From Aliivibrio sp. S4MY1 (GTDB taxonomy: Bacteria; Pseudomonadota; Gammaproteobacteria; Enterobacterales; Vibrionaceae): a stretch of 64,000 nucleotides of DNA. The first letter of the stretch is position 1. Every line of letters begins with the position of its first letter. The DNA is taken from contig NZ_JARACP010000010.1 of assembly GCF_028765545.1 (NCBI RefSeq), positions 124,001 through 188,000 on the forward strand. The letters run 5' to 3'. Shown piece by piece: positions 55,580-64,000 of this stretch. The notes under the pieces are model-generated. The model was given only the letters and a program-made list of their open reading frames with translations. It was not told where the DNA came from and ran no database searches. The translations under genes were made by a program, and so were the position numbers.

Positions 55580-58500
55580 CGACTGTTTCTCCATCTACCA
55601 ATTTCTCTAACTCCTCTAACAAAGCTTTACTCGGTTTTGAATAAAATACACCGTTAGAATTTGCATCATGCCCTTCATATGTATCTTCAACGCCACGCAA
55701 GAAAATATAATACGCACCGCCAAAATGGGTATCGTAATCATAATCGGCAATACGACTCTTCAAAAATCGATGAAGTGCCAATGCATAAAGTTGATACTGA
55801 AAATCGTAACGGTGATCTCGCATTGCCTCAACTAAGGCATCTCCGCCATAAGATTCTGAGGAGTCTCCCAGATGGTTTGATTTCCAATCGAGAACGTAAT
55901 ATTTACCTTCATGCTCAAACACTAAATCGATAAAACCTTTTAGCATGCCGCTAACGGTAGAGAAGCCAAGTTCTCCTGCTCGTGCTGATACTTCATCATG
56001 CTTGGCGATGGTTTTATTCACTAAACTTGAGTTTAGCAACTCAATAGGAAGTAAAAATTCCATTTCAACCAAACGTTGAGTTGGACCTTTGCTTGCCAAA
56101 CGTAAGTTCTCGCCATCGAGTGGACAATCTAACACTCGCTGCATCATGTTTTGAACGACTTCTAGCCATTCTGCATCGTAGTTTTCTTTCTCTAGCAACT
56201 TAATGATGATTTGCGTATTTTCTTCACTGGTGATGGGTTGAGTAAATTCCACCTCTTCAAACAATGAGTGTAAGAAAGTACCCGCTCTCGCTCCACGAGG
56301 GAAAGTAAAGATGGTTCGCTCTGGCTCTAAATCCAACTCTTTATCGTCTTTATCTTCTGCTGAATCGATATCTAAATTAATAAGCTCTAATGACGCATCA
56401 TTATAGTGGTTGCCTTGTTTTACTAATCCAGAATAACTGGTCATCCACCAATTACTTTTCACAGGTTCACTTAACTTACTAGCGTGCAGTTCAATATGCT
56501 CATCTTGAACCTCTTGATACAACTCATCGGTGATGGTTTGAGGTGATTGGATCACCATAGGCGAATTGCCTGCAATCAACTTTTCAAGACAGGCTTTCAG
56601 TTCTTCAACATTACATTCATCCGCCTGTTGAATTAGATAACCTAACCCCGATAAATGCACGCCCGTTGGTGGTTTTTTAGAGATACCTTTAGTGATAGGC
56701 GCGATGCCGATATAACAAGCATAAACCGCACGAGTCATCGCTACATAAATCAAACGTAAGTCTTCGGCTAAACGCTCTTTTTCTGCCTTCTCAACGGAAT
56801 CGTCTTCTTTTAATAAATCCAACACCGAGTAACGATTATCTTCATCATAAAAACTGACTTCGCCTTTTTTGTCTATCGCACGATATGAGCAAACAAAAGG
56901 CAAAAAAACTAAGTCATATTCCAACCCTTTGGACTTATGAATAGTAACGATTTGCACCAAGTTACGCTCTGATTCTAAACGTACTGTCTGCTCTTCTGAA
57001 TCACCATTAGGCTCAGAAATAGAACCAGACAACCAACGTAATAATCCATAATCACTGTCTAAGGTTTGGCTAGTTTGCTGCAGTAATTCACCGATATGCA
57101 ATAAGTCTGTTAGTTGGCGCTCACCACCGTTTTCCGCTAATAAACGCTCAGAGATCCCTTGCTGGGTAATGATTTGGTGCAACATTGGCATGATACCGCG
57201 CTGTAACCAATGCTTACGATAGGCGCGAAACTCATTAACCGCTTGCTCCCACTGCATTTCATCGACATTAAACTGATGCAATTGATCGGCAGTATAAGCA
57301 AATAATGACGATGCTAATGCTGAACGAACCGCCCTTGCATCTGTCGGCGTCATGGCCGCTTGCAATAAACGCAATACATCTTTCGCTAATGGAGAAGAAA
57401 ATACGCTATCACGGTTAGATAAATAGACACTGGCGATACCTTGTTTTGATAAGGCTTCACGAACTAATTTACCTTCTTTACCAGTACGAACTAGAACCGC
57501 AATATCACCCGCTTTGATCGCTTGTTTTTTCTCTCCGTTTTGTAAATACGCTGAGCCTTGTTGCGCCCCCGTCAAAATGGTTTGAATTTGTGCGGCAGTT
57601 GATTCTGCCATCACACGCTGATAACTGGTTTTATTTACTGGATTGCCATCTTTACTCTCTTGCAACCAAAAGGTCATCGCTGGCTGAGTTTGATTCTCTA
57701 ACGCCCATGATTTTTGCTCGGCATTAACAGGATTATATTTAACCGGATAAAATGGAATATCGTCATCGTACAAAAAAGGCTGTTTACCATGTTCAAAAAT
57801 ACGGTTCACTGACGACACCATATCTGCGGTTGAGCGCCAGTTAGTATCCAAGGTGTAATGATCTGCGACTTGGCGACGAGCTTGAATATAGGTAAAAATA
57901 TCCGCACCACGGAAAGCATAAATCGCTTGTTTTGGATCACCAATCATGAATAATCCACATTGTGGCTGATCTTGATAAAGCGTACTAAAAATCGAATATT
58001 GCAGCGGATCGGTATCTTGGAATTCATCGATCAAGGCCACTGGATATTGCTCACGGATCTTTTCTAGCAATAAGGCATTCTCTTGATTTTCTGTCGCTTG
58101 AGATAGTTGAGTCAGCAAATCATCAAACGATAACCAATTTTTTTGCTCTTTCGCTTGTTGTAACGTTTCGCGACAGCGATGAATCGCTAATGATAGTAGT
58201 GGCTGTTTAATCTCTAATGGCTGAGCTAGAAAATCATCAATAAGTTTAAATACGGCGTGTTCTGGCGCTTCGCCTTTTTTGGTTTTTTCAATTAATAATT
58301 CTTGAGAAAACTTTTCTAGCTTATCGTGTACTTGCAATGAGGTGGTTGGGTTATTGACCCACGATGACACTTGTTCTAACCAATTAGGTAAATTCTTTTT
58401 AGTGTAGCTGCGTTTATCTACACCTGAACCTGAAATTAGCGCTTCAAAATCTACACAATGTTCTGCCCACTGTTTTTTTAATTCATCAATACGAGCAATG

Positions 58501-59198
58501 CCTTGCTGACAGAACTCTTCTAATGAATTATCTAGTGGCTCTACGGTTAAATGCTTTGGTACACCGGTAAGACTATTACCCATATCACCTAATAATGCCG
58601 ATGGATTTGGCCAGCAATCATAAACACTTTCAGCCACCATTTTTGGTAGATGATAAAAACTGCGACGCCAAAAATCCGCAGCCACTTGATGCATTAATTT
58701 GGCTTGGTCGGTAACAAATTCACTCTCAAACTGCGCACCCGATTCAAAGGCATTTTGGGTTAGCATACGCTGACAAAAACCATGAATGGTGAAGATTGAG
58801 GCTTCATCCATGCTGCGTTCGGCATTCAAAAGGATCTGCGCAGCTGATTTATGGTCACCAATAGAAGCCAACAGTGGATCAATAACCGGATCACCGCTCT
58901 TATAATCATTATTATGAACAGCACGAGCAAACGCTAAACGAGCATCATGTATTTTTGCTCGGATACGATCTCTCAACTCAGCCGTTGCCGCTTCTGTAAA
59001 AGTTACTACCAATATTCTATCTACGGTTAATTCTTCACTATGACGGCTATTTTCCTCACCATGTCCCAGCAATAAACGTAAATACAAACTGGCAATGGTA
59101 AATGTTTTACCAGTACCAGCTGAAGCTTCAATTAAACGTGTCCCATGCAAAGGAAACGTCATTGCATTCAATTGATTTGGAGCTGCGATTGTCGTCAT
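55572..59198 (-). CDS. recB: RecBCD helicase/nuclease subunit RecB
   Basis: RecB is the 3'-5' helicase and the nuclease of RecBCD, and loads RecA at Chi. The 1208-residue protein has the UvrD-type Walker A EASAGTGKTFTIASLYLRLL (about 24-43), motif II DEFQDTDPLQY, and TIHKSKGLEYDLVFLPF. The C-terminal RecB nuclease domain contains GFIDLVFEHEGKYYVLDWKSNHLG, with the Asp and Lys catalytic pair, and YQLYALALHRFL. It is followed by recD with overlapping codons. The gap to recC is 299 bp. Confidence 0.98.
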   Translation of the reverse strand: MTTIAAPNQLNAMTFPLHGTRLIEASAGTGKTFTIASLYLRLLLGHGEENSRHSEELTVDRILVVTFTEAATAELRDRIRAKIHDARLAFARAVHNNDYKSGDPVIDPLLASIGDHKSAAQILLNAERSMDEASIFTIHGFCQRMLTQNAFESGAQFESEFVTDQAKLMHQVAADFWRRSFYHLPKMVAESVYDCWPNPSALLGDMGNSLTGVPKHLTVEPLDNSLEEFCQQGIARIDELKKQWAEHCVDFEALISGSGVDKRSYTKKNLPNWLEQVSSWVNNPTTSLQVHDKLEKFSQELLIEKTKKGEAPEHAVFKLIDDFLAQPLEIKQPLLSLAIHRCRETLQQAKEQKNWLSFDDLLTQLSQATENQENALLLEKIREQYPVALIDEFQDTDPLQYSIFSTLYQDQPQCGLFMIGDPKQAIYAFRGADIFTYIQARRQVADHYTLDTNWRSTADMVSSVNRIFEHGKQPFLYDDDIPFYPVKYNPVNAEQKSWALENQTQPAMTFWLQESKDGNPVNKTSYQRVMAESTAAQIQTILTGAQQGSAYLQNGEKKQAIKAGDIAVLVRTGKEGKLVREALSKQGIASVYLSNRDSVFSSPLAKDVLRLLQAAMTPTDARAVRSALASSLFAYTADQLHQFNVDEMQWEQAVNEFRAYRKHWLQRGIMPMLHQIITQQGISERLLAENGGERQLTDLLHIGELLQQTSQTLDSDYGLLRWLSGSISEPNGDSEEQTVRLESERNLVQIVTIHKSKGLEYDLVFLPFVCSYRAIDKKGEVSFYDEDNRYSVLDLLKEDDSVEKAEKERLAEDLRLIYVAMTRAVYACYIGIAPITKGISKKPPTGVHLSGLGYLIQQADECNVEELKACLEKLIAGNSPMVIQSPQTITDELYQEVQDEHIELHASKLSEPVKSNWWMTSYSGLVKQGNHYNDASLELINLDIDSAEDKDDKELDLEPERTIFTFPRGARAGTFLHSLFEEVEFTQPITSEENTQIIIKLLEKENYDAEWLEVVQNMMQRVLDCPLDGENLRLASKGPTQRLVEMEFLLPIELLNSSLVNKTIAKHDEVSARAGELGFSTVSGMLKGFIDLVFEHEGKYYVLDWKSNHLGDSSESYGGDALVEAMRDHRYDFQYQLYALALHRFLKSRIADYDYDTHFGGAYYIFLRGVEDTYEGHDANSNGVFYSKPSKALLEELEKLVDGETVDA

Positions 59199-59497
59199 CG
59201 AACATCACCGTTTTAAACATCAACATCCTGTTTTTACAAGATATTTGTGTGATCCATATCGTAATTCATTGGGAACAACGATAATAAAATTAATAAAGCT
59301 ATCAATGTGAGATCTTTCTCACGGTTCACTTTTTATGCTTTGTTACACTCAGCGCCACTTACAAAGAGCTCATTAAATGTGCATTTGTAATCAGGATTCG
59401 GTCAACCTCTGACCTGTGGCCGTACAGCGAACGCCCTACACTAAAAATGATTTACTGGCGGCCACCCTACTTTCTACTGATGACCCACCGTTACCCT
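59199..59497. other. Structured recB-recC intergenic region
   Basis: About 300 bases with several dyads: GGTCA/TGACC with a 5-base loop (59400-59414), GTGGCCG (59416-59422) with CGGCCAC (59459-59465), and TTACAAA/TTTGTAA (59359-59390). GTGAG-N-CTCAC (59307-59322) is another. CCCTAC occurs twice. No ORF, no typical T-run terminator and no known RNA family was recognised. In E. coli this gap holds ptrA, which is missing here. Confidence 0.5.
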
Positions 59498-62400
59498 TTA
59501 TAACTTTTCTTTCTCACTATGCAACAATGCATTACGTAACACCTTTTGAGCATTATCAAAAATAGCCTGACCAAAATCATCATTCCATTCTGGCCACATA
59601 CGCATGACATAATCATTGCTATTTTCGCCCGCATAACGAGTACCATTGTATTCATCTGCCATTTTTTTCAGGGCTTTTTGTTGCGTTTCTTCGTCATCAC
59701 TCCACACACCTTTTTTATCAAAATGCGCTTCAAGTCCAGCTAATGCCGCTTTTGGTAAATAAGGCAATGGTGCACAGTTACCCGAAATATAAAGGCTTAA
59801 TATAGTCTCTAATTCTTGGTACGCTTTTTCTTTTTCAATAGCTTCAAAATGATAAATCGTATCGGTACCAAATAGGTGAGTAAATTGCTGCTGGCCCATA
59901 GCACACAAACACAGGTGATCAATCCAGGTTGCTAATACTTCATGTGAACGAATTTTACCGCCACGATAACGCAGCATCCCTGCCTGATAACGCTGTTTTA
60001 ACCAACCTTGCAGTTCCATTTCACCATGAGGGAAGCTAAAGCGTAAACGCACTTCTTGATCGTCTAATGGTAACGTCGTTAATGGTTGAATATGAGCAAC
60101 CAAATCTTTTACCGTGTTTACTTCTTTGTCTGCCGCTATCTCACCAAAACTACCAATCGGTAATTTACCTTGGGCCTTTTGCTGATGATAAAAATCACGA
60201 GAGATTTTAGATATATGGTTAGGATCATCGTAGGCCAATAAGTCCTCTAGTAAATCCGATTTCATACCATAGCCAGTACGACCATCGATGGTAAACGGCT
60301 CATCATCTTCAACTCGACTCTCTACCGTTTCAAAAAATACTTTCAATCCACGGTTAAAGAAATAAGCAACAGGTAATCGCCAAAAACGTTGCAGCTCAGT
60401 AAGCTCTAGCTCTTTTGTTTCAGGCGTATACACTAATGGTGCAGTCTGAAATTCAGGCGCCGCTGCCCCTTCTAATTTAGCCGTTGGTAACCACTCACTT
60501 GCATAGCTGATATTGCCACCAATAAAACTTTGTTGGCTGTAAGGAACCAAAGGATGTTCTATGGTTAATTGCTTAACTAAGCGCTTTGCGGATGCTTCAG
60601 GATTTAACTCACCATCCCCCTCAAGGCAATAACCTTGCTGGCAATATTCAAGTAACTCACTGACTAATACTGACGGTGCTTTTTCTGTGTTATCGCGAAT
60701 TGAACGCCCAATATAACTTAAATAAAACGCTTTATTTGCCGATTGAAGCGCTTCTAAAAACAGGTATCTATCATCATCTCGACGTGAACGGTCACCCGGT
60801 TTCATGCGTTTTTGCATTAAATCGAAACCTTCAACAGGCATGGTTCGAGGATAAGATCCATCCGTCATCCCAAGCAAACACACCACATCAAATGGAATTG
60901 AACGCATTGGCATTAAGGTACAAAAGTTAACTTGTCCCGCTAAGAATCGTTGACTCGCTTTACCACCAGATAAATTATTTTTCAGATAATTATTAATAAT
61001 TGGTGCAGAGATTGGCGCATCAAAACCCGCATCTTCTAAGTTCTCTTCTAGCTTTTGCAGTTGATCTCGAATGCTTTTAACGACCAATTCACCTTCTAAT
61101 TCGACATCTAAAAAATCATCCATTAACTGGTTGATGGTGGTTCGCCATGTCGTAATTGTATGCGGTTGGCCTAGGATGATCTGATAAGTCAAAAGCTGAT
61201 CAATAAACTGCGCTAAGTTACCGGCAATTTCCGCATTCATGCCCTGCACTTGTTCGTAACTCGCCATGCCTTCGAATAGCCCAGCACCTTGCTCCATCGC
61301 ATAACCAAGCAACATGCGTTGAATACCAAATAACCAAGAGTTTTGATTGTGTTCAGGAAGATCAAACTGTGCAGATGTGGTGTTATCTAATCCCCAGCGA
61401 ATACCAGTTTCTTCAGCCCAGCGTTTCACAATTTCAAATTGCTCGGCATTGAATTTAAAACGAGACATTACCGTAGGAACTTCAAGTAAAGTGAGCAATT
61501 CAGAAAGACCACAACGATTCTCAGGCAGCGCCATCAAGCTCATGAAAGCCAATAACACTGGGTTTTCTTGCTCAGCACTTTGGTCTGAAATCGCAAAAGG
61601 AATATAACGATCAAACGCCGCATTACCAAAGACGGCTTGAATTGCCGCACTGTAAACATTAATGTCTGCTACCATCACGATAATATCGCGTGGTTTTAAG
61701 TCTGGGTCATTAGAAAACATATCCAATAACTGATCGTGTAAAACCTCGACCTCTCGCATTGGACTATGGCACGAATGTAAAAGAATCGAACGATCATTAG
61801 AGTCGATTGATTGTTTATGCTGACTATTATCAAGCACATCATCACGACTGCGCTCTTCAAGATTTAAAATATCAGATTGAATAGAATGCAGCAGATTATC
61901 GTTATCAACATCGACAAAGGCATCAATCTCCTGTGCTTCCATTTCTGATAATAAACAAAGGTTATCTCTGCCTAATTTACCCCACGAGGCAAGCAAAGAA
62001 TTCCCGACTTCAGAAGTATGTAATTCATCCTCAAAATTCGCATCAAGCGATCCTTTTAATTGTTCGGAATCACCAATATGCTCACTATGATCATCTAGCC
62101 ATTTAACTTGCAGGCGATTACGGGCTTCTAAACGAGCAAGGTATTTTCTGTCTCGAATTTCTCCCCAGTAATAACGGCAAGGATTGGTAAACATTAAATG
62201 CACATCAATATGCTGACCTAACGCCGCAAGCGCATCCAAATAACGAGGAGGTAGTGACGTGATGCCCACCACAAACAAACGCTTAGGCACCCCTTTTGGT
62301 AAGGTGCCCGTTTGCAAATAGTTATCTAGCGTTTCAATAAAGTGTTCAAACATATTGGCACGATGATAAGGAGAATGGTCAAGCGCTAAAGTTTGATCAT

Positions 62401-62917
62401 ATAGCGATCGCCATAAAATAGGTTGCCAAGGATGTTCGCCTTCTAATTCGATAACCTCCTCTCCAGCTTCCCACAGTTGAATCCACTCTGGCCGGAACAC
62501 CAAGTATTGGTCAAAGATATCGGCAATTTTTGCAGCCAGTTGATAACACTTAAGTTGGTTTTCATCATTTTCTAAATAGCGCTGTAGAGGTGCGAATTCC
62601 TCTTGTTTTAACAGCTCAGGTAATAATGTCACTATCTTCCATGTCATCGCTTCTTTATGGAAAGCGCTACGCTTTGGCACATCATCAAGCACCTGAGTAA
62701 ACAAGTCCCAAATAAAAGTAGCAGGAAGTGGAAAAGTAAGATTGGCGGCAATCCCTAACTCTTTTGCGAGTTCGATTTTGAGCCATTGCGACATACCGGG
62801 ACTTTGAACAAGTATTTGCTCTTGCTCGAATGGATTATCAAGAGGGTTAAGACGAATTAATTCAACGACAAGTGATTTAAGAACATCAAGTTGATTTGAA
62901 TGATAAACAGTAAACAC
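59498..62917 (-). CDS. recC: RecBCD Chi-recognition subunit RecC
   Basis: RecC is an inactive-helicase-fold protein that splits the DNA strands and reads Chi sites. The 1139-residue protein starts MFTVYHSNQLDVLKSLVVEL, with QILVQSPGMSQWLKIELA (degenerate motif I) and VVCLLGMTDGSYPR, the family signature. The length is close to E. coli RecC (1122). It is upstream of recB on the same strand, with a 299-bp gap. Confidence 0.97.
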   Translation of the reverse strand: MFTVYHSNQLDVLKSLVVELIRLNPLDNPFEQEQILVQSPGMSQWLKIELAKELGIAANLTFPLPATFIWDLFTQVLDDVPKRSAFHKEAMTWKIVTLLPELLKQEEFAPLQRYLENDENQLKCYQLAAKIADIFDQYLVFRPEWIQLWEAGEEVIELEGEHPWQPILWRSLYDQTLALDHSPYHRANMFEHFIETLDNYLQTGTLPKGVPKRLFVVGITSLPPRYLDALAALGQHIDVHLMFTNPCRYYWGEIRDRKYLARLEARNRLQVKWLDDHSEHIGDSEQLKGSLDANFEDELHTSEVGNSLLASWGKLGRDNLCLLSEMEAQEIDAFVDVDNDNLLHSIQSDILNLEERSRDDVLDNSQHKQSIDSNDRSILLHSCHSPMREVEVLHDQLLDMFSNDPDLKPRDIIVMVADINVYSAAIQAVFGNAAFDRYIPFAISDQSAEQENPVLLAFMSLMALPENRCGLSELLTLLEVPTVMSRFKFNAEQFEIVKRWAEETGIRWGLDNTTSAQFDLPEHNQNSWLFGIQRMLLGYAMEQGAGLFEGMASYEQVQGMNAEIAGNLAQFIDQLLTYQIILGQPHTITTWRTTINQLMDDFLDVELEGELVVKSIRDQLQKLEENLEDAGFDAPISAPIINNYLKNNLSGGKASQRFLAGQVNFCTLMPMRSIPFDVVCLLGMTDGSYPRTMPVEGFDLMQKRMKPGDRSRRDDDRYLFLEALQSANKAFYLSYIGRSIRDNTEKAPSVLVSELLEYCQQGYCLEGDGELNPEASAKRLVKQLTIEHPLVPYSQQSFIGGNISYASEWLPTAKLEGAAAPEFQTAPLVYTPETKELELTELQRFWRLPVAYFFNRGLKVFFETVESRVEDDEPFTIDGRTGYGMKSDLLEDLLAYDDPNHISKISRDFYHQQKAQGKLPIGSFGEIAADKEVNTVKDLVAHIQPLTTLPLDDQEVRLRFSFPHGEMELQGWLKQRYQAGMLRYRGGKIRSHEVLATWIDHLCLCAMGQQQFTHLFGTDTIYHFEAIEKEKAYQELETILSLYISGNCAPLPYLPKAALAGLEAHFDKKGVWSDDEETQQKALKKMADEYNGTRYAGENSNDYVMRMWPEWNDDFGQAIFDNAQKVLRNALLHSEKEKL

Positions 62918-62998
62918 ACCCAGCTCGCTTATAAAGAAATGAAAGTCTCTATAGCTTAACGTAACTAGATGTGTTTTAAGAGAAAAAAAGCGTATTAA

Positions 62999-63988
62999 TT
63001 AGTGCACATGTTTAGGACTTACTAAACGATTTGCCATACGAGTAATTGGACGATAATGCGCTAAATAATGTGCAGCGACATAACTCACGACACAAGTAGC
63101 AACCACTAACTCAACTACCGCCAATGTTCTTACTTGGTATACATAATTAGTAGCAACACCTTGAGATAGCATCCAGTTCGCGGTTTTAAATAATGCCGTT
63201 GCACCAATCACCATAGGGAAGGTAAACGCTGCATAACCTGGACTAAATGGTAATCTCATTAATTTAAAGAAAGCCATGTAGATAACACTCGTCATTAACA
63301 CTGCAATACCAAATAGAAGTGCAATAATCACAGGCGATGGTGAAGCTGTCACCGTTAAATAACCTGCTAACGATAAACTTGCTGGTGCCGCCATTATTGC
63401 TATTGTTGGTTTTGCAGTATCCGGCACTTCATGACTAAAAATCAAACGATAAATCATAATTGGTAGCATGATTGCATAGATAACCAAACCAAACATAAGA
63501 ACCCAATGTGCGACAGGTGCTAATGCTGAATTGCCTGAAAAAGAAACATCAGCAACCACTAAACCTACTGGTGGAACAAACCAGCTAGGAACCATATGAT
63601 GCAATTCAAAATCTTTTGCTCTGTGGTAAATAAAAGAGACTAAGAAAATAATATGGAGAGCGATTGCAGCAAGCCATAACGCATCCCCAGCCGCTGGATA
63701 AAAATGACCAATGCTACTAGATACCACCATTGTGCCCATAGCAAAAGTTGGAGCAACACTACCTACAACAGGATGAGCAAGTTCGCTCCATAATACCGTT
63801 GGGTGTAATAAAAATTTAATCGCTAATACCAGTAATAATACTGAAGCGATTGCTGCTGAGATCCATTGCGCATAGCCATTGAGCGGCAATGCATTTTCCC
63901 AACACCAACCTAGACTTGCAATCCCAAGAGCTAACCCTGCCATTGGCGTTGGAGCACCTGCTACTTTTTGTTTTGTGTAATTAAGCAT
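62999..63988 (-). CDS. TDT-family (TehA/SLAC1-like) transporter
   Basis: A 329-residue membrane protein with ten hydrophobic segments, the length and pattern of the tellurite-resistance/dicarboxylate (TDT) family that includes E. coli TehA. It shows APTPMAGLALGIASLGW at the N terminus and MVPSWFVPPVGLVVADVSF in the middle. SLAC1-like members conduct anions; the substrate is not decided by sequence. It is upstream of recC on the same strand and 81 bp away. It starts 12 bases from the window's right edge, so the promoter is missing. Confidence 0.88.
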   Translation of the reverse strand: MLNYTKQKVAGAPTPMAGLALGIASLGWCWENALPLNGYAQWISAAIASVLLLVLAIKFLLHPTVLWSELAHPVVGSVAPTFAMGTMVVSSSIGHFYPAAGDALWLAAIALHIIFLVSFIYHRAKDFELHHMVPSWFVPPVGLVVADVSFSGNSALAPVAHWVLMFGLVIYAIMLPIMIYRLIFSHEVPDTAKPTIAIMAAPASLSLAGYLTVTASPSPVIIALLFGIAVLMTSVIYMAFFKLMRLPFSPGYAAFTFPMVIGATALFKTANWMLSQGVATNYVYQVRTLAVVELVVATCVVSYVAAHYLAHYRPITRMANRLVSPKHVH

Positions 63989-64000
63989 GACATTGTTCTC

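Noticed and set aside
59304-59324. CRP-like palindrome TGTGAGATCTTTCTCACG between recB and recC
   Set aside because: The half-sites are separated by eight bases, not six, so it does not fit CRP; it is only mentioned as a dyad.
1-64000. CRISPR arrays, tRNA or rRNA genes, prophage, complete insertion sequence
   Set aside because: No regular spaced repeats, no cloverleaf with CCA end, and no transposase, integrase or phage structural gene was seen.

Overview
The window reads as a chromosomal housekeeping segment of a marine gamma-proteobacterium of the family Vibrionaceae, most likely Aliivibrio (Vibrio fischeri group). The evidence is AT-rich DNA, gene order and protein similarity recalled from E. 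coli and Vibrio (guaBA, xseA, der-bamB-yfgM-hisS-ispG-rodZ-pilW-rlmN, ndk, pepB, the full isc operon, csdA-csdE, mltA, argA, recBCD), Vibrionaceae-type small families (DUF3549, DUF3301, DUF2850, DUF2310) and characteristic small palindromic intergenic repeats. No tRNA, rRNA, CRISPR array, prophage or complete insertion sequence is visible.

Layout. 1-2.1 kb: start of guaA and complete guaB (minus), with a PurR-like box upstream. 2.1-5 kb: xseA (plus), a YfgJ-like zinc ribbon and an AlaX-type editing protein. 5-13.8 kb: a long minus-strand cluster for translation, envelope assembly and isoprenoid synthesis (rlmN, pilW, rodZ, ispG, hisS, yfgM, bamB, der). 14-16 kb: ndk and pepB. 16-21.9 kb: iscR-iscS-iscU-iscA-hscB-hscA-fdx-iscX for Fe-S assembly, under a promoter with two adjacent type-1 IscR sites. 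21.8-26.4 kb: trmJ, suhB, truC, yqcC and two conserved unknowns. 26.5-33.7 kb: a beta-glucoside/oligosaccharide PTS operon (IIC, IIB, family 1 phospho-glycosidase, ROK kinase, IIA, LacI regulator, LamB-like porin) with twin LacI-type operators; this is the most accessory-looking block. 33.8-34.5 kb: a long region without protein genes that encodes a CsrB-family RNA on the minus strand, with a UvrY/VarA (GacA)-type box and a CRP-like site upstream. 34.5-44.1 kb: a small unknown plus yaiI, DUF2310, syd, queF, a TPR membrane protein with a degenerate GGDEF-like tail, a GGDEF protein with an SGEEF signature, ppnN and xni. 44.3-46.7 kb: rlmM, a DUF423 gene and gcvA, overlapping one another. 46.8-47.0 kb: a GcvB small RNA divergent from gcvA. 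47-53.4 kb: csdA, csdE, tcdA, mltA, a DUF2850 gene, argA and an EmrE-like exporter. 53.5-63 kb: recD, recB, recC. 63-64 kb: a TehA-like TDT transporter.

The least obvious content is outside the proteins: the two regulatory RNAs, the operators, hairpins inside the isc operon, CTAG-rich heptanucleotide arrays that reach the stop codons of xni and tcdA, a repeated CTATAAGAGC inverted-repeat element, and MITE-like palindromes. No wholly new protein system was recognised. All assignments come from reading the sequence and remembered family features; no database search was run.
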